From Oenanthe sinensis (taxonomy: Eukaryota; Streptophyta; Magnoliopsida; Apiales; Apiaceae): a stretch of 64,000 bases of DNA. The notes beneath the pieces are model-generated. The model did no database searches. It had not been told where the DNA came from and worked only from the letters and a program-made list of their open reading frames with translations. Both the position numbers and the translations under genes were made by a program. Below are positions 34,601 to 45,356 of the stretch, piece after piece. The DNA lies in contig CM053802.1 in assembly GCA_028671895.1 (NCBI GenBank), positions 19,537,631-19,601,630 on the forward strand. The letters are read 5' to 3'. Position 1 is the first letter of the stretch; each line of letters starts with the position of its first letter.

Positions 34601-36975
34601 AGGTCTCTTGGCCATGAAATATAAGTTCCAACAGCTTGTTCAACGGTCTCGATTTCATCCTTGATTGGGAAAGGAATCTTTACAGATCCTTGAATTGCAC
34701 GAGTAATTGACACTCGTGCATTCTGTTCTTCTATAGCTTTCCCATGAACAACATCAGCCTTTGTATCCACTGTTGCATAAGCAACAATATTCAAAGGAGA
34801 GTCGATTGCCAATTCGTACTCCATAACAGCCAATTCAGGTTTCATGCCCACGTTACCAGCTACTTGATCATCTTCGACTTGTACAACCTCCAATTCCCCC
34901 TCATTAAATTTTTCCAACTCAATACTTTCCTCGTTATTTTTTCCCGCCCCAGTCTTCTCCTCGTTCTTTTTCTCCAACTTAGTCTTCTCATTCTTTTTAT
35001 CCAACTCAGTCTTCTCCTGAATCTGTTTTTCCTCTCCAACAGACATGTCATCTTTAACAAGATCCAATTTTTTTCTTGCACCTTGCAACTCCAACTCCTT
35101 CATCATAGCATGTGCGCCCTTGGAACAACTCCCTTGTTGTGATCCAATATTTGGACTAGAATCAGACTCAGCAGTCTTTCCCAAACATGCTGCTTTCAGC
35201 TTTGCCATCTCATCGGCCCAAAAGGAATCTCGCTCCCGAATTATCTTTTCAGTCTCTTCTTTCATAAATTTATGAATACCTTCTTGGATTCTGTCCTCTA
35301 TTGACTTGCCTTTCTTCCTCTGCCTCGGAAGTTTAAAGTATGTAGACTGCTTGACATAAGCCCCTTGCCCACGTACTCGTCCTCCATGCTCAGGTTTACC
35401 GAGCACCTTGGTCAAGACATCATCGGAGCCTTCTACCGTCACTTCCCCTTGTTTAACTCTTTCTTTCATTTTCTCCTAAAATATTGACAGCAAATGGAAG
35501 TAGTTAAGAAACAAAAGCACTGTGAGTATTATTTAGAAAATAAATGGTATGATAAAGTTAAAGAAACAAAAGCACTGTGAGTATTATTTAGAAAATAAAT
35601 GGTATGATAAAGTTAAAGTTACATAAATGAAAAACTTACAATCTCATCAGCAATTTGTTTAATTTTTTCAGACTTATAGTTCCCATCTTTATCCTTGCGT
35701 GCAAGGAGCCACGAATCTGATATATCTATCTCCATTTCAGGATCACCTTGAGACTGTATGTGTAAACATGTTTGAAAAATCATACAGTGTCATTAAAACA
35801 AATAAACATATTTATTATACATGTTTTGTCTAATATGAGTCACGATTACTAACCATTTCATGCTCTAGGTTGGAATAACCCTTTCGAGACATGTAGTGAT
35901 CATATTCACTCATTTTCCTCCTTTTTTGCTGTATGTTGTGGATGCCCTTGAAGAACAAAGAAAAAATATTAGAAACAATGTTGTACTACTAATTACTTTT
36001 GCTATCTCGGAATTTTGTAAACAAATAAGGTAAAAAACTCACAGCAAAATCATCAGATAGACGGTCAGCAACGAAAATGTCCCAGTGTGCCTTCTCGATG
36101 AAGGAGTAATCAGCCGGAGGAAACTCTAACAACTCACGCTGATTTTTATGCGGAAGGATATAAGATGTTGTTAATTTACACTTGAACTCCCTCCATTTCG
36201 AGCAAGCCGATGTCATAACAATGTTCCTCGCTGTTGGTGGTACCACGTATGCCATCTACATAATCAACACACAACCGAAAGTTTTAAGTACCACATGCAG
36301 TACCAACAATTAAGACCACATGTAGTACCAAAAACCCCTCCCAATCGTTTTCAGTACCAAAAACCCCTTCCAATCATTTTCAGTACCAAAAAATCCCAAT
36401 TCACCTAACAGTTTAAACCCCCCCAAATTAAGTCATAATTTTACAAAAATAAAAAAATAATTAGTTATGGAATGCAATTTGTTTTACCTGTACACAATCC
36501 CAAATTTTATTCTTCCTTTCCTTCGGGACACGTTTCCAAGAATCATACCATATGGGGGCTTTAGTTCGGGCAAGAACCCCAATATAAGATGCCATTTCAG
36601 TGGCTGCTGGACCGTATGGTTCACCCTTTGCATTAAAAAGCACTGTGAGCTTAATCCCCATCATCTTTCGCCTAACAGTCCTATGCATGGTAACTGGTCC
36701 TCGTTTTAAAAGCCTAAGGCCTTCTTGTTTGATTGCCACTGGTGCTTCCTCTCTTTTTTCCTTCTTCTTAGCTAATATAACTTTTAGGTTCTTAGAAATA
36801 GACGTCTTCTTTACTGATTCAGGCGATTCAGGGACCCCTTTTTCTTCAAGAAACCCCTTGTCTGTTTGCCCTTTTTCTTCACGGGTTGTGACATAGTCGC
36901 CTTGTTCTTTTTCAGTGCCTTCAAAAGGTTTGCAGTTACATGGGGAGCAGATTTCGCCTTCTTTGAAGGGGCCAT
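31684..36975 (-). CDS. CACTA-encoded TNP1-like protein with Ulp1 protease domain
   Basis: I can join 11 exons on the minus strand: 36488-36975, 36043-36255, 35854-35946, 35640-35753, 34555-35475, 32811-33100, 32546-32719, 32227-32334, 32063-32132, 31872-31970 and 31684-31782. Phases agree from exon 2 to the end. The N-terminus is basic (MAPSKKAKSAP). The middle resembles plant transposase-24/TNPA-type proteins (YVVPPTARNIVM, KWREFKCKL). Exon 5 has a charged K/E region and an IPFPIKDEIETVEQAVGTYI block. The C-terminus is a Ulp1-like cysteine protease with His in NHWALTAV, Asp in VYHMDPL, Gln in VPLQMGS and Cys in DCGLFVM. Exon 1 length is off by one base, so a frameshift near 36830-36890 or another start must be assumed. 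Intron 5 (33101-34554) holds foreign filler DNA. Its role in transposition is inferred only from location. Confidence 0.78.
33201..33271 (+). repeat. Duplicated block B, copy 1
   Basis: The block TTTAAAAAACAATACAAATT...CATATGTAGTAATTT recurs almost identically at about 33748-33818. Both copies lie in the same intron of the TNP1-like gene. Confidence 0.85.
33278..33367 (+). repeat. 90-bp duplicated exon-end block A, copy 1
   Basis: This 90-bp block repeats at 34513-34602 with one A/G difference. Copy 2 holds the true end of exon 5 of the TNP1-like gene and its donor. Copy 1 is an extra, downstream fragment of that exon end. Confidence 0.88.
33368..33748 (+). repeat. Two copies of the tnp2-leader block C
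   Basis: Starting GTGCATCATTACAGGAGCAG and again at about 33567 (GCGCATCATTACAGGAGCAG), this sequence repeats the block at 39051-39235 upstream of tnp2. It includes the palindrome CAGAGTCTATAGACTCTG and the TGACTCTGATTATTGTT end. The second copy is the more complete one (from GTGGAACTAGTATTCG). Confidence 0.85.
33818..34021 (+). repeat. Tandem repeat, 11 copies of an 18-20-bp unit
   Basis: The unit TATCAGTTGATGACTTATT is repeated head to tail about 11 times. Unit length alternates through one missing T. Only a few substitutions are present, so the array is young. It has no spacers. Confidence 0.92.
34054..34512 (+). mobile_element. 3' end of a hAT transposon nested in CACTA
   Basis: From about 34060 a frame to 34293 encodes a hAT C-terminal block: LVLTLPVSTATTERSFSAM, then NKMEEEYLRDTMILNIE. 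The segment ends GGTTCCGCCCCTG at 34512, which inverted is a CAGGGGCGGA hAT terminus. No matching left end lies upstream, so the 5' part is lost. The flank GTTCTTTC immediately after is where a hAT target duplication would be expected. Confidence 0.8.
35502..35616 (+). repeat. Two-copy tandem of about 56 bp
   Basis: AAACAAAAGCACTGTGAGTA plus the following TTATTTAGAAAATAAATGG occurs twice in tandem within the intron between exons 4 and 5 of the TNP1-like gene. The copies are almost identical. Confidence 0.85.
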
Positions 36976-38200
36976 AAGGGAGAGAGAAATATAGTGAGAA
37001 GGAGAAGAAATTGGGAGACAGACAGAGAGAGAGAAGAAATTGGGAGAGAGAGGGAAATGAAAAGTCGGAAAAAGGGGGGAATAGAAAGAAGTTGGGCTTG
37101 AAAAAAGGGGGGAAATGAAAGCCGGTGTTAAAAATAAAAGGGGGAAATCATTATTTAATTATTTATTTATAAAATTCTTGATTTCTGTTTTTTAACCAGA
37201 AAAAAATTATTTTAATTATTAATAAAAATAATATTTTTATACAAAACAAAAAATTAAAAAATAATTATTTACAAGTAACTCTACCGGACGCATCGAAATG
37301 CGTGAAAAAGTCAAAGGGTCGTACAAAATTGGACGGAGGGAGTACTTTTTTATAAGTTTATATATAATCAACATTATAACACTATTTTTAAGGAAATAAC
37401 GACTAATGTCACCCGTATTTTATTAATCAATTATAAATATGTGTCGATTCTGAACTGGTGTTTTACATGAATGATGTTATCGTTCTTTACATAATTAACA
37501 TAAAATCTATTCGATGCATTGTTAACATCTGCTAAATAAAAACGGTAATATGATCATGTCGTTAGAAAGGTCTATTTATGGTACACTGGATGACATTACT
37601 GAACTGGTGTGTTACGTGAATGCTGTTATACTACTCCCTCCGTCCCTAATTAGTTGTCCAGTTTGACTTTTCAGTGGTCAAATTGACTAACTTTTGACCG
37701 AAGATTAAAATTAATCCGTTTATTGTTTTAAAAAACTGAAAATCACATATTAAAATAGATTAGAAGTAGTTTTCAATGGTATAATTCAGGATTTAGACGA
37801 GAATGGCTAAGCCTTATATATACAACGGTAAAAATGAAAAAACCGTTGTCTGACATTGTTTTAAACCTCTAAACAGTGGAACCATTCTACAACGGTTTTT
37901 TGTTAAAGAGTATTGTCTGAATGCAACTAATATAACTGTTCTATCAGGTTTGGATCTTTAACAAACCGTTGTATAAATATCATTTTGTGAGATTTATACA
38001 TACAACGGTTTGTATACCAAAACCGTAGTCTGAAATTGTTTCAAACCTCTAAACAGTGGAAACATTCTTCAACGGTTTTGTGTTACATAGTATTGTCTGA
38101 ATGCAACTAATATAACAGTTCTATCAGGTTTGATACTTTAATAAACCGTTGTAGAATGTCATTGATTCAAAATTTAGTCAGGATATACGACCTTTATCTT
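36976..38200. promoter_or_regulatory. Divergent promoter region of the CACTA genes
   Basis: This gap separates the two divergent start regions. It has GA-rich leader sequence next to 36975 and two Stowaway-like half ends (GGACGGAGGGAGTA near 37344, TACTCCCTCCGTCCC near 37631), each lacking a partner. From about 37813 to 38157 a 182-bp segment occurs twice in tandem. It carries ACAACGGTTTT and AAACCGTTGT motifs like those of the element's ends. Promoter function and transposase binding are inferences. Confidence 0.55.
37813..38157 (+). repeat. 182-bp tandem pair with subterminal-type motifs
   Basis: Both copies contain TTTAAACCTCTAAACAGTGGA or its TTTCAAACC variant, then CAACGGTTTT, GTATTGTCTGAATGCAACTA and AAACCGTTGTA. 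They match the ACAACGG/GTTGTCTG vocabulary of the element ends, although this site is central. Confidence 0.85.
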
Positions 38201-38884
38201 TGTCTGAAGCTCATTCTCCCACTTTAGAAACTCTACTCAATTCCTTTCTCCTCTTTAAGAAACTCTACTCAATTCCTCCATTCTTGACCATCAATTCCTC
38301 CATTCTTCACTCAAATCCTATCATTCTTTACCATTACACTGAAATCCTGCAGATTCTCCACCATTCCCATCCCCTACACTGAAATCTCCTCATCCAAAAA
38401 TTGACATTTTCGTGAAGAAACTTTGTGCATGCATACATTCATTCATCTCATTTCATCGTTAGTGTTTTCCTGATATTTAAGCATCCCTCCATCTCCATTA
38501 AGGTAATTTTTCATAATATTTGTTTTCAGAAACTGAAATTAGGGTTCTTCCTTATATTTGGGGATGCAAAAATGAATTATGTGAATTTGGTGAATTTATT
38601 TTGATTTGTATTGATAATGATATGTTAATTTGTTGTCTATATTCATGTGTTTGTAACATAATGTAACAAAAAAAACAAAACAGAAAACCAGAAATAACAT
38701 AATGTAAAACTTCCCAGATTAAATTGCTTTCACCTAGACAGTTGTAGAGGGTGAATTATATGTCATTGGAAGGATCTCGAAGTCTAGTATATTATGCAAC
38801 AAATGGTTCGTAAAACGGATTTTTCTATAAAGAGTTATAGCTATTTTAGTGAAGGTGTTCCTATCTGTCCAGAATTGCAACAAT

Positions 38885-39046
38885 CTGTTGGGCTCCATTG
38901 CTATTTCTAGAGTTGCAGTCTAGTGGCTTAGAGATAATCTTGGTATAATCAGTGGTGCAAGTGAGGTTGGGAAATTGGTAGCAGAGGTTGATCCCACAGG
39001 TGGAGTCTATCTTGTTCCAGCATTTAAAGGATTATTTGCTCCTTAA
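38885..39046 (+). pseudogene. Glycerol kinase fragment captured by CACTA
   Basis: One frame reads GSIAISRVAV, a TAG, then WLRDNLGIISGASEV, AEVDPTGGVYLVPAFKGLFAP and a stop. It follows the glycerol kinase (FGGY family) C-terminal segment, whose usual form is GSIAxAGAAVQWLRD...TGGVYFVPAFNGLFAP, closely. Glycerol kinase phosphorylates glycerol in the cytosol. Only about 50 codons are present, the Gln before WLRD is TAG, and no exon border is intact. It lies between a likely non-coding leader exon (near 38200-38502, ending AAG|GTAATT) and the tnp2 ATG, so it may sit in a 5' UTR intron. Confidence 0.8.
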
Positions 39047-39050
39047 AGAA

Positions 39051-39235
39051 AGGTGGAACTAGTATTCGTGAAAATCAGCGCATCATTACAGGAGCAGTCC
39101 AGCAGATTTATGCAGAAGACTGGTTTGTTCTAATCAGAGTCTACAGATTCTGACTGGTGAAAATCAGAGTCTATAGACTCTGATAGGCCTATAACAATAC
39201 TGCTATGACTCTGATTATTGTTTTGTTACTTTAAA
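39051..39235 (+). repeat. Block C upstream of tnp2, with palindrome
   Basis: This is the third and probably original copy of the block seen at 33368-33748. It includes GTGGAACTAGTATTCGTG, the palindrome CAGAGTCTATAGACTCTG (about 39166-39183) and ends two bases before the tnp2 start codon. One frame of its first half is open, but I cannot assign it. Confidence 0.8.
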
Positions 39236-39237
39236 AG

Positions 39238-42200
39238 ATGGACATGTCTTGGTTAAAAGCTGATAGAAGAACACGTGAGTTCAAAAGAGGAGTCGAAGAA
39301 TTATTGTTATTTGCATTTGAGAACGGATATGATGAAAATAAAATCAGCTGTCCATGTATAAAATGCGCACATAGTAAATCTTGGAATGCTCGAACAGTGA
39401 GGGACCATCTTTTCAGCAATGGTATCGATCAGACTTACACGCATTGGATTTGGCACGGAGAGTGTAATACAGAAGAAAGTGAGCCTATCACTGAGGAGAT
39501 CGGCAGTTCACAATCCGTGGATCAAATCCCGCTGAAAACAGAGAATGGTGGTAGTGATGATGATGTTTCCCTAGATTCCTCAGATTTATTTGACCATATT
39601 CAATCTGAACATGAACCCCTTTATCCGGGATGTGAAGGAATTACAAAGATGCAGGCTTTAGTAAAGTTATACAACTTAAAAGCAAAATATCAGATATCTG
39701 ACTGTGGCTTCTCTGAAATTCTACTTTTGGTTGGGTCTATGCTTCCAAATGGCAACAGTTTTCCTTCTTCGTTCAGTGAAGCTAAAAAAAGCTTGTGTGC
39801 TTTAGGAATGGAGTATGAAAAAATACACGTATGTCCGAATGATTGTCTACTATATCGTAGAGAGAGAGATGAAGATGAGACGAGGTGCCGTATTTGTGAT
39901 GCCTCTAGATGGAAGTTAAACAAAAAAGGGGATGAATTGGAAGGGATTCCTGCCAAGGTATTATGGTATTTTCCATTACTACCACGTTTGAGGACTTTGT
40001 TCAACTCACCTCAAACAGCCAAGGACTTGACTTGGCATGACACGGAGAGAGTGAAGGATGATAAAATGAGACATCCGGCAGATGCACAAACTTGGAAAGA
40101 AGTCGACACCAAGTGGCCAGATTTTTCTTCAGATCCTAAAAACCTTCGATTAGCTTTATCCTCGGATGGATTTAATCCGTTTCATAGCACAAATATTGAT
40201 TACTCTTGTTGGCCAGTTTTGATGTCAATATACAATCTTCCACCGTGGCTTTGTATGAAGAGGAAGTATATAATGTTATGTTTGTTGATATCCGGACCAA
40301 CTCAACCCGGTAATGATATTGATGTGTTCCTTCAACCACTTGTGGAAGATTTACAAAAGTTGTGGCAAGGGAAACGAGTGTATGACGCTTACAAGAAGGA
40401 GTATTTTTTATTAAGAGGCATTTTGTTATGGACTATTAGTGATTATCCAGCCTATGGCAACTTATCGGGCAATATTATTAAAGGGTATAATGGGTGTCCT
40501 ATTTGTGTTGATGAAACAAAAGCTACGTGGCTGGTTAATTACCGAAAGTGTGTGGTCATGAGGCATCGGAGGTGGTTGCCCCGTCATCACCCATATCGTC
40601 GGCAGAAACAAGATTTTGATGGCACCGTGGAAAAAGAATTGGCTCCAGTTCCATTAACCGGAGAGCAGGTGCTTGAAAGAGTACAACATTTAAAGGGTCA
40701 TGTCTATGGTAAGACACAAAGCCAATCTCGATTGAAGAAAGGTGATGCTCGACCAGTTTGGAAGAAGGTTTCTATATTCTTTGAGCTTAAGTATTGGAAG
40801 TTTTTGCCGGTTAGGCATGTTCTCGATGTGATGCATATCGAGAAAAACATATGCGAAGCTTTACTTGGTACCATGCTTAATATACCAAAGAAGACAAAAG
40901 ACAAGGAATCAGTCCGTCTTGACATGGCCGAAATGGGAATAAGAACAGAACTAAGGCCAAAAACTCCTGGGGAAAATGAGAAGTTACCATTGGCATCTTG
41001 GAATTTAACTCATTCTGAAAAAAAAGCTGTTTGCTCATCCTTTCTTGGCATGAAGTTGCCTGATGGTTTTTGTTCAAATATTCGAAGTCTAGTTTCAATG
41101 GAAACGCTTCGACTTACAGGAATGAAATCTCATGACTGTCATATGATTCTGCATCACTTGCTCCCAATTGCGATTCGATCGTCACTGCAAAAACAGGTCA
41201 GGAACACTATTATCAGGTTCTGCCTCTTCTTTAAGGCAATTTGCAGTAAAGTCATTGAGGTTGATAAGTTGGAGAAAATGCAGTCGCAACTGGTAGAAAC
41301 TTTGTGCCAGCTTGAAAAATACTTCCCCCCTTCCTTGTTTGATTTAATGTTTCATATCTCGGTTCATCTTGTAAGAGAAGTTGAGCTTTGTGGACCAATT
41401 TTCCTTAGGTGGATGTATCCTTTTGAGAGATACATGAAGACATTTAAGGGATATATAAGGAATCGGTCTCGTGCAGAAGGTTGCATTGCTGAGTCCTATA
41501 TTGCGGAAGAGGCGGTTGAATGTTTGGTGGACCATGAAGAAGCAACTATTGGGGTACCTAAAAATGGTAGACATACCAAGGATGGCATTTGCAGGCCATT
41601 ATCCGGTGCAACTGTGATAACCCCGAGCAGCACTGATTTGCACGTAGCACATTTATGTGTTCTACAAAATACTACTGTTGTTAGGCCATATTTTGAGTAA
41701 GTAAAATTACTTTCATTACATTTACCATTTTCTGCACTCTTTTAACTAGAAAAATCCAGTCCATATTTTATGTCTTTATTTCATTATTTATGTAGTCTCT
41801 TTTACTTAAATGCAGTGAACACATGGCATTTTTAATGACCAAATATCCGGAACATGAAAATGATGAAATGTGGCTGAAGAACAAACAAAATGAGAAATTC
41901 CCAAAATGGTTTAAAGAAAAGGTATTATGTGTGTTTAGTAATAGTTTTCTGCATGTTTTACAAACTACTGCTCATATTAATCATTTTGTAACTTGTATTT
42001 TTTTTTTAAAGATTGCTTTAGATTTGGTTGATGAAAAAGAGATATCGCAGGAGATAAGATGGATCGCAGATGAGCCTAACAAGGCTGTGCCTACGTTCAG
42101 CGGCTATAAAATGGACGGAGTTACCTTTGCTACCAAGGATCGTGATGATATGCGTCAAGTTCAATGTAGTGGTGTGTGCGTTGAAGCTGATACAATGATA

Positions 42201-42647
42201 GTGCAGGGTAAGTATCAAAATATTGAGCACACATCACATACATATTATGGAGTTATAACAAGTATATGGGAGTTGGACTATAACTACTTTAGGGTCCCTA
42301 TTTTTCGGTGCAAGTGGGTAGATATAAACAAAGGGGACAAGGAAGATGACTTGGGTTATATATTGGTTAATTTGAATAGGCTGGGGTTTTCAAACGATCC
42401 ATTTGTGTTAGCAAAACATGTTAAGCAAGTTTGTTTCATCGACGATCCTCTTGATAAATTATGGTTCGTGGTGTTGAAACTACCCGAGAAAAGGTACTAT
42501 GAAGATAATGATGATGAAAATGAGGGATCCGTGGAAGTAGAACTTGAGAATGACTATTTTGTGCCCAATTTACCCGATGCTGATTTACTTGAGGAAGAGG
42601 AGCATAGCTACATGCGAGATGTAGATGAAACAATTCAACTTTCTTGA
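39238..42647 (+). CDS. tnp2: CACTA transposase TNP2
   Basis: Three exons (39238-41696, 41816-41921 and 42012-42647) join in phase to 1066 aa without stops. The N-terminal transposase-associated domain is at about 1-80 (WLKADRRTREFKRGVEELL, with CPCIKC). The transposase-21 core follows (NDCLLYR, SLSSDGFNPF, YNLPPWLCMKRKYI, then WTISDYPAYGNLSG and HVLDVMHIEKNICE). DUF4218 is near 620-780 (SHDCHMILHHLLPIAIR, FPPSLFDLMFHISVHLVREVELCGP, RWMYPFERYMKTFKGY). DUF4216 is in exon 3 (YYGVITSIWELDY). The enzyme would cut and rejoin element ends in the nucleus. Intact reading frames with intact element ends suggest possible activity. The start is the ATG two bases after block C, at an AAAG acceptor-like site. 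Confidence 0.92.
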
Positions 42648-42759
42648 TGTAATTTAATTTAATTTGTGTACTTTTAATTACATAAACTTTGTAATATGAT
42701 AAATGTGTTTGCTAGTTTGAACATAACAGTTCTTGATTGATGTTATGTTGCCTGATGTT

Positions 42760-43324
42760 TGTTACTGTAAAATCAGACAACGGTTTTTAACTACCAAACG
42801 CTTGTGTGAGAGCTAAAGAACTTAGAGTACAAAACCATTGTGTGTTGCATGCAATTCAGACAACAGTATTCACAAACCATTATCTGATTACATTTTATGC
42901 AACGTCTATCAAAACACTTGTCTGATTTTAACAACGTTTTTTGTATTCAGATTGAAAGCATTGTCTGAAGAAACTTCAGACAATGCTTTCAAAAAGCGTT
43001 GTTAAAATAAGACAATAGTATTTAGTCACCGTTGTGTGACTACTTTTGAAGCAATATATGAGCAAAACAGTTGTCTAAGTTTTACAACGGTTTTGAGGAC
43101 CATTGTAAGACAAACTATTATACAACACTATTTTTAAAAACCGTTGTAAAACGGATGCCTATTTTGCTCTTCTAGACAACACTTTTTAAAACTGTCGTTA
43201 AATTCATGATCAGACAATACACCGAAAAGCTTGAAAAAACAACCGTTGTGTGAAAATTTCAGCCAACACTTTTCGTCGAAGTGTTGTCTGATGTGTGTCG
43301 TCTGATTCAAAATTTCTTGTAGTG
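42760..43324. repeat. Right subterminal repeats and terminus of CACTA
   Basis: Dense direct and inverted copies of CAGACAACGGTTTTT and AAAACCGTTGT, for example near 42775, 43080 and 43137, precede the terminal TTCTTGTAGTG. It mirrors the left end in motif and density. Confidence 0.88.
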
Positions 43325-44690
43325 AAAGCACATACGCAGCTGGTTAGATACAAACGGTGCAAGAATACGTGGTAGTATTGCTGGTTCTAATACATGTCAC
43401 GAAGCTAAGAAAATGAATGAGAATCAGGCCATTTAATGTCTCATATATATAATACACCGGCTACAATAATGGTTTTTATCAACCACCAAGTATACATTTA
43501 TCACAGATAAGATACTCAAGTGAAAAACTCCACTGCCTGCGGGGAAAAAAAAAGAAACAGGCCAAAGGTGATATTTTAAAGAATGCAGATTCAAAGGTGA
43601 TAATTTCTCAGAATCATAATTTTCTAAAATTTTAATTGCTCATAGTATGCCAAAGGTGATATTTTTAAGAATGCAGATTCAAAGTAAAAATAACAAGTAC
43701 AATTCAATTGATATGAACATTTGATGATCACAGGATAATACCAAGTTGCTAATACCTTTTGATGATCATGTGAAACTGACTGATGAAAAGGGACCGCTGC
43801 ACCTTTTGCAGCCAATAGCGTATATCATATGATATAGTGAAGGCATGCCTTAAAATCTGTATTGGAAATTTTGAGATAAAAGAGTTATAAAAATATGTCA
43901 AATTTAAATAAACACAAGTAGCAACACATCAGAATAAATGACCAAGCACGACATAAAGCACATGCATGATTGCATAACCAGAAAGGTCAAATTATCTTGC
44001 ATTTTCTTAGCACCAAATCGCATCATTTTTGTAAAGATATCCAACTATGTTTTACTCAGACACCCATTTCCTTATTAACAGTTTTGATCACTATTTGTCC
44101 ACCTTCTCAGGCAAGTTAAACCCCATTTGCAAGTCTACCTGTACATTGCATTATATTGTTTCGCTTGGCATATATATTTACACCTTGAAGATCATCAATA
44201 AACTCCACCAATTCTTACCCGACGGAGTCTTTAATCACAAGTTGTGAGGCGTCAGAGGGAACTGCTATGAACAAGGTATATCGAATTGTGCGAGTGAACA
44301 AGACAAACAGGCGGATAGGCATCGTGTGTATAACTGTATCCATGAATTAGAGGCAAAAGGTTTAATTGCCTGATGTGGCTTGTGACATGGCTTGCGATGT
44401 GGCTGTGATAAGCTGACGTGGTGGCTGTGACATGGAATAAATTGCCTCAAGTTGGCCTATTAGATTAGATGTATAATAATATAATAGATGAGCTTCTCCT
44501 GACAATTCAGACGTGCCTGAGCAAAGTAGAGCATGCCTTAATTGTCCCAAGATGGTCCCAGTTTTTTCGGAATAAGTCCGTGAATAATAAAAAAAAAAGA
44601 CCCTCCAAATTAATCATTCCTTCCAAAGTTAATTATTTATGAAGTTTTCTCCGAGGTTAATTATTCCTTTAGGATTAATTATTATGAATA
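43325..44690. other. Intergenic, flank of the CACTA insertion
   Basis: The 5' exons of the COBRA-like pseudogene should lie here if the insertion split it. I searched the minus strand and found none. No other gene was seen. Confidence 0.4.
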
Positions 44691-44698
44691 CTCTTATC

Positions 44699-45183
44699 CA
44701 GGGGCGGAGCCACCTTAAGGCCAGGGTGTGCTCCGGCCCCCCTAGTAGTAGTATAGAATATTGATACCTGAAATTTCGTGTAATAAATAGTATAAGTCTA
44801 TATACAATATTACAGCAGAATACATATCTTGTTTTATTATCTTATTTTATCAATGAGATAATATCAAGTTTGAATTATCCTCATTTAATATGCCTAATTC
44901 TGTCTTCGTTTTATGAATTTTTATTAAATTTATCTGTTTAATAAATAAAATTACATATTCTATGACCTATAACACACATATAGTTATATTGATACTATTA
45001 TTTGGAAAATTCCTCTTGAATCTTACTCATAATTTTCATTGAATTTAAGACATAAAAAACAAGAAATTATATTAATTTGTTTGTAAGAATAATTTTCATC
45101 TCCATTAAATTGTTATATTGTAGTGGATTCAAATTTTAGTTTATTTTAGCCCACCCTCGCTTTATACCCCAGCTCCGCCACTG
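44699..45183. mobile_element. hAT MITE, 485 bp
   Basis: The left end CAGGGGCGGAGCCACC and the right end GCTCCGCCACTG (inverted CAGTGGCGGAGC) form terminal inverted repeats. Octamers CTCTTATC (44691-44698) and CTCTTATT (45184-45191) match 7 of 8. No coding sequence. The CAGGGGCGGA end matches the hAT fragment that ends at 34512, so both may belong to one superfamily branch. Confidence 0.88.
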
Positions 45184-45356
45184 CTCTTATTCTGTACTCC
45201 ACCAATTATCCTCGGCGGAGAATTTTGAGATATTACTTGCCTTTATCTTGAAAAATCCTTTTTCTATACTAAATTTCTCCGGAATTTATAAAAGTATTAG
45301 TGAAGATTTAAAAATATTATATGTGGGTACAAACATTACACGAGAAATTAGTCAAT

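Larger units (their letters stand above)
30401..43324. mobile_element. CACTA (En/Spm) DNA transposon, 12.9 kb
   Basis: The left end CACTACAAGAAATTTTG is matched exactly by the inverted right end, and similarity continues for about 11 more bases (ATCAGAC). AAA flanks both ends (30398-30400 and 43325-43327), the 3-bp target duplication of CACTA elements. Subterminal repeats fill both ends. Two divergent genes lie inside: a Ulp1-domain protein on the minus strand and tnp2 on the plus strand. tnp2 is uninterrupted. The second gene has one apparent frameshift. The copy may therefore still make transposase. Confidence 0.95.

Noticed and set aside
33278..34602. The 90-bp flanking duplication as a target-site duplication
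   Set aside because: No known transposase or retroelement makes a 90-bp duplication; it includes an exon end and fits repair synthesis better.
34744..35275. Plus-strand frames opposite exon 5 of the CACTA second gene
   Set aside because: They are antisense shadows of a long, well-supported minus-strand exon.
37344..37645. One complete Stowaway MITE between the two GGAGGGAGTA-type ends
   Set aside because: The ends point outward the wrong way round (right-type end first, left-type end second), so they are two separate half elements.
39047..39150. A second captured gene in block C (open frame around SIRENQRIITGAVQQIYAED)
   Set aside because: The frame is short and I cannot match it to any family; kept only as an unassigned repeat block.
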